Source of the DNA: an uncultured Muribaculaceae bacterium
Lineage (GTDB): Bacteria > Bacteroidota > Bacteroidia > Bacteroidales > Muribaculaceae
Reading direction: 5' to 3'
Length of the DNA: 18,102 nucleotides
NCBI GenBank assembly: GCA_910584905.1
Contig: CAJUCQ010000053.1
Span: 1 to 18,102 of the forward strand
Shown here: positions 17,790-18,102 of the stretch, piece by piece
How the letters are laid out: every line of letters begins with the position of its first letter
Numbering within the stretch: the stretch's first letter is position 1
Translations under genes and position numbers: made by a program
The notes under the pieces: generated by a model
What the model was told of the DNA's origin: nothing
The model's database searches: none
The model's input: only the letters and a program-made list of their open reading frames with translations

Positions 17790-17819
17790 CAAAGTTAAAA
17801 AAAAATCTCCGAAAACCAA
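17790..17819 (-). promoter_or_regulatory. Bacteroidota-type promoter of parE-coaD-S41 protease
   Basis: On the minus strand, TAACTTTG (17797 down to 17790) is an exact -7 element, and TTG (17819 down to 17817) is an exact -33 element with a 19-base spacer containing a T-rich run. The predicted transcript start near 17783 gives a leader of about 20 bases. Confidence 0.85.
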
Positions 17820-17905
17820 AACAACACAAAAACCGCCGCATTATCCGATGGCAGTATATGTAGTAGTGGCATTCTATATAAACAATTGATTTCAAACGAA
17901 ATGTA

Positions 17906-17927
17906 CGGACGTGATTAATCACGTCCG
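17906..17927. repeat. Perfect 22-bp palindrome, copy 1 (core GACGTGATTAATCACGTC)
   Basis: The two halves are exact reverse complements with no spacer; the outermost pair is C17906/G17927. As single-stranded DNA or RNA it would form an 8-bp stem around a 6-base ATTAAT loop. No T tract follows on either strand, so it is not an ordinary intrinsic terminator. It lies about 90 bases upstream of the parE -33 element. Confidence 0.85.
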
Positions 17928-17985
17928 CGCAACAAAATACTAACTTCTCGGAGTGTAATACGCTGAAATTAGCGCCATTCGCGGC

Positions 17986-18005
17986 GGACGCGATTAATCG
18001 CGTCC
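17986..18005. repeat. Perfect 20-bp palindrome, copy 2 (core GACGCGATTAATCGCGTC)
   Basis: This shares its length and sequence with copy 1 except at one symmetric pair of positions (T/A there, C/G here), so perfect symmetry is kept. Its centre is 79 bases from that of copy 1. It also lacks a following T tract, and it sits in sequence with no visible gene. Confidence 0.85.
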
Positions 18006-18102
18006 CAATGCTATTAACTTAAGGCCTCATAGCGCTTGTCTGTAGTTAGTCAAAGTAACATATTTTCCGCTTGCCTTTATATTTCTGAACACTCGCGCAT
18101 TG

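Larger units (their letters stand above)
17765..18102. other. Non-coding region upstream of parE
   Basis: These 338 bases contain the parE promoter and two related palindromes, but no gene I can support. Bases 17798-17840 are A/C-rich on the plus strand. After 18006 I see no convincing coding frame, tRNA or promoter; the minus-strand TTACTTTG at about 18051-18058 misses the consensus at its second base. The next gene presumably lies beyond the window edge. Confidence 0.6.

Noticed and set aside
17848..17889. A 13-residue hydrophobic frame (MAVYVVVAFYINN) just before the first palindrome
   Set aside because: It is very short, has no promoter or ribosome-binding context I can support, and open frames of this size are expected by chance.
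17961..17974. Small inverted repeat CGCT/AGCG between the two palindromes
   Set aside because: A 4-bp stem with a 6-base loop is within chance expectation and is unlike the flanking palindromes.

Overview
The window looks like chromosomal core-genome DNA from a member of the Bacteroidales, most plausibly a GC-rich gut lineage such as Muribaculaceae. The order-level call rests on three things: several promoters fit the Bacteroidota -7 element TAnnTTTG with a -33 element about 19-20 bases upstream, one protein is a lipoprotein-type Omp85 protein (TamL-like), and the housekeeping proteins are Bacteroidales-like. The family-level guess is an inference. I see no transposase, integrase, phage gene, CRISPR array, rRNA or tRNA.

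Left part, minus strand (184-9884). Six genes run in the same direction with short gaps. In transcription order they are a membrane sensor histidine kinase with a helical-repeat ectodomain, a TamL-like outer-membrane lipoprotein, a Gph-like HAD phosphatase, an AspT/YidE-type transporter with two RCK_C domains, a type I mannose-6-phosphate isomerase, and a polytopic DUF6056-like protein. The kinase stop and the TamL start overlap as ATGA. A strong promoter lies upstream of the kinase, and a second one overlapping the end of the phosphatase gene can drive the transporter, isomerase and membrane protein. The run ends in a hairpin terminator that begins inside the last stop codon.

Middle part, plus strand (10121-13657). 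A divergent AlkD-like DNA glycosylase has its own promoter. A second promoter then drives ruvX, def and ettA, with an ATGA overlap between ruvX and def and 15 bases between def and ettA. This transcript meets the right-hand operon at a 13-bp hairpin that can terminate both strands.

Right part, minus strand (13728-17764). A strong promoter drives topoisomerase IV subunit B, then coaD (17-base overlap), then an S41 C-terminal processing protease (4-base gap). Upstream of this promoter, the last 338 bases carry no gene but hold two perfect palindromes of one family. They differ by a paired, symmetry-preserving change, and they are the least explained structure in the window.

Most genes are housekeeping. 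The points most worth following are the palindrome pair, the coupling of an orphan kinase to a TamL-like protein, the altered CoaD active-site region and the unassigned DUF6056-like protein. I found no convincing new multi-gene system.
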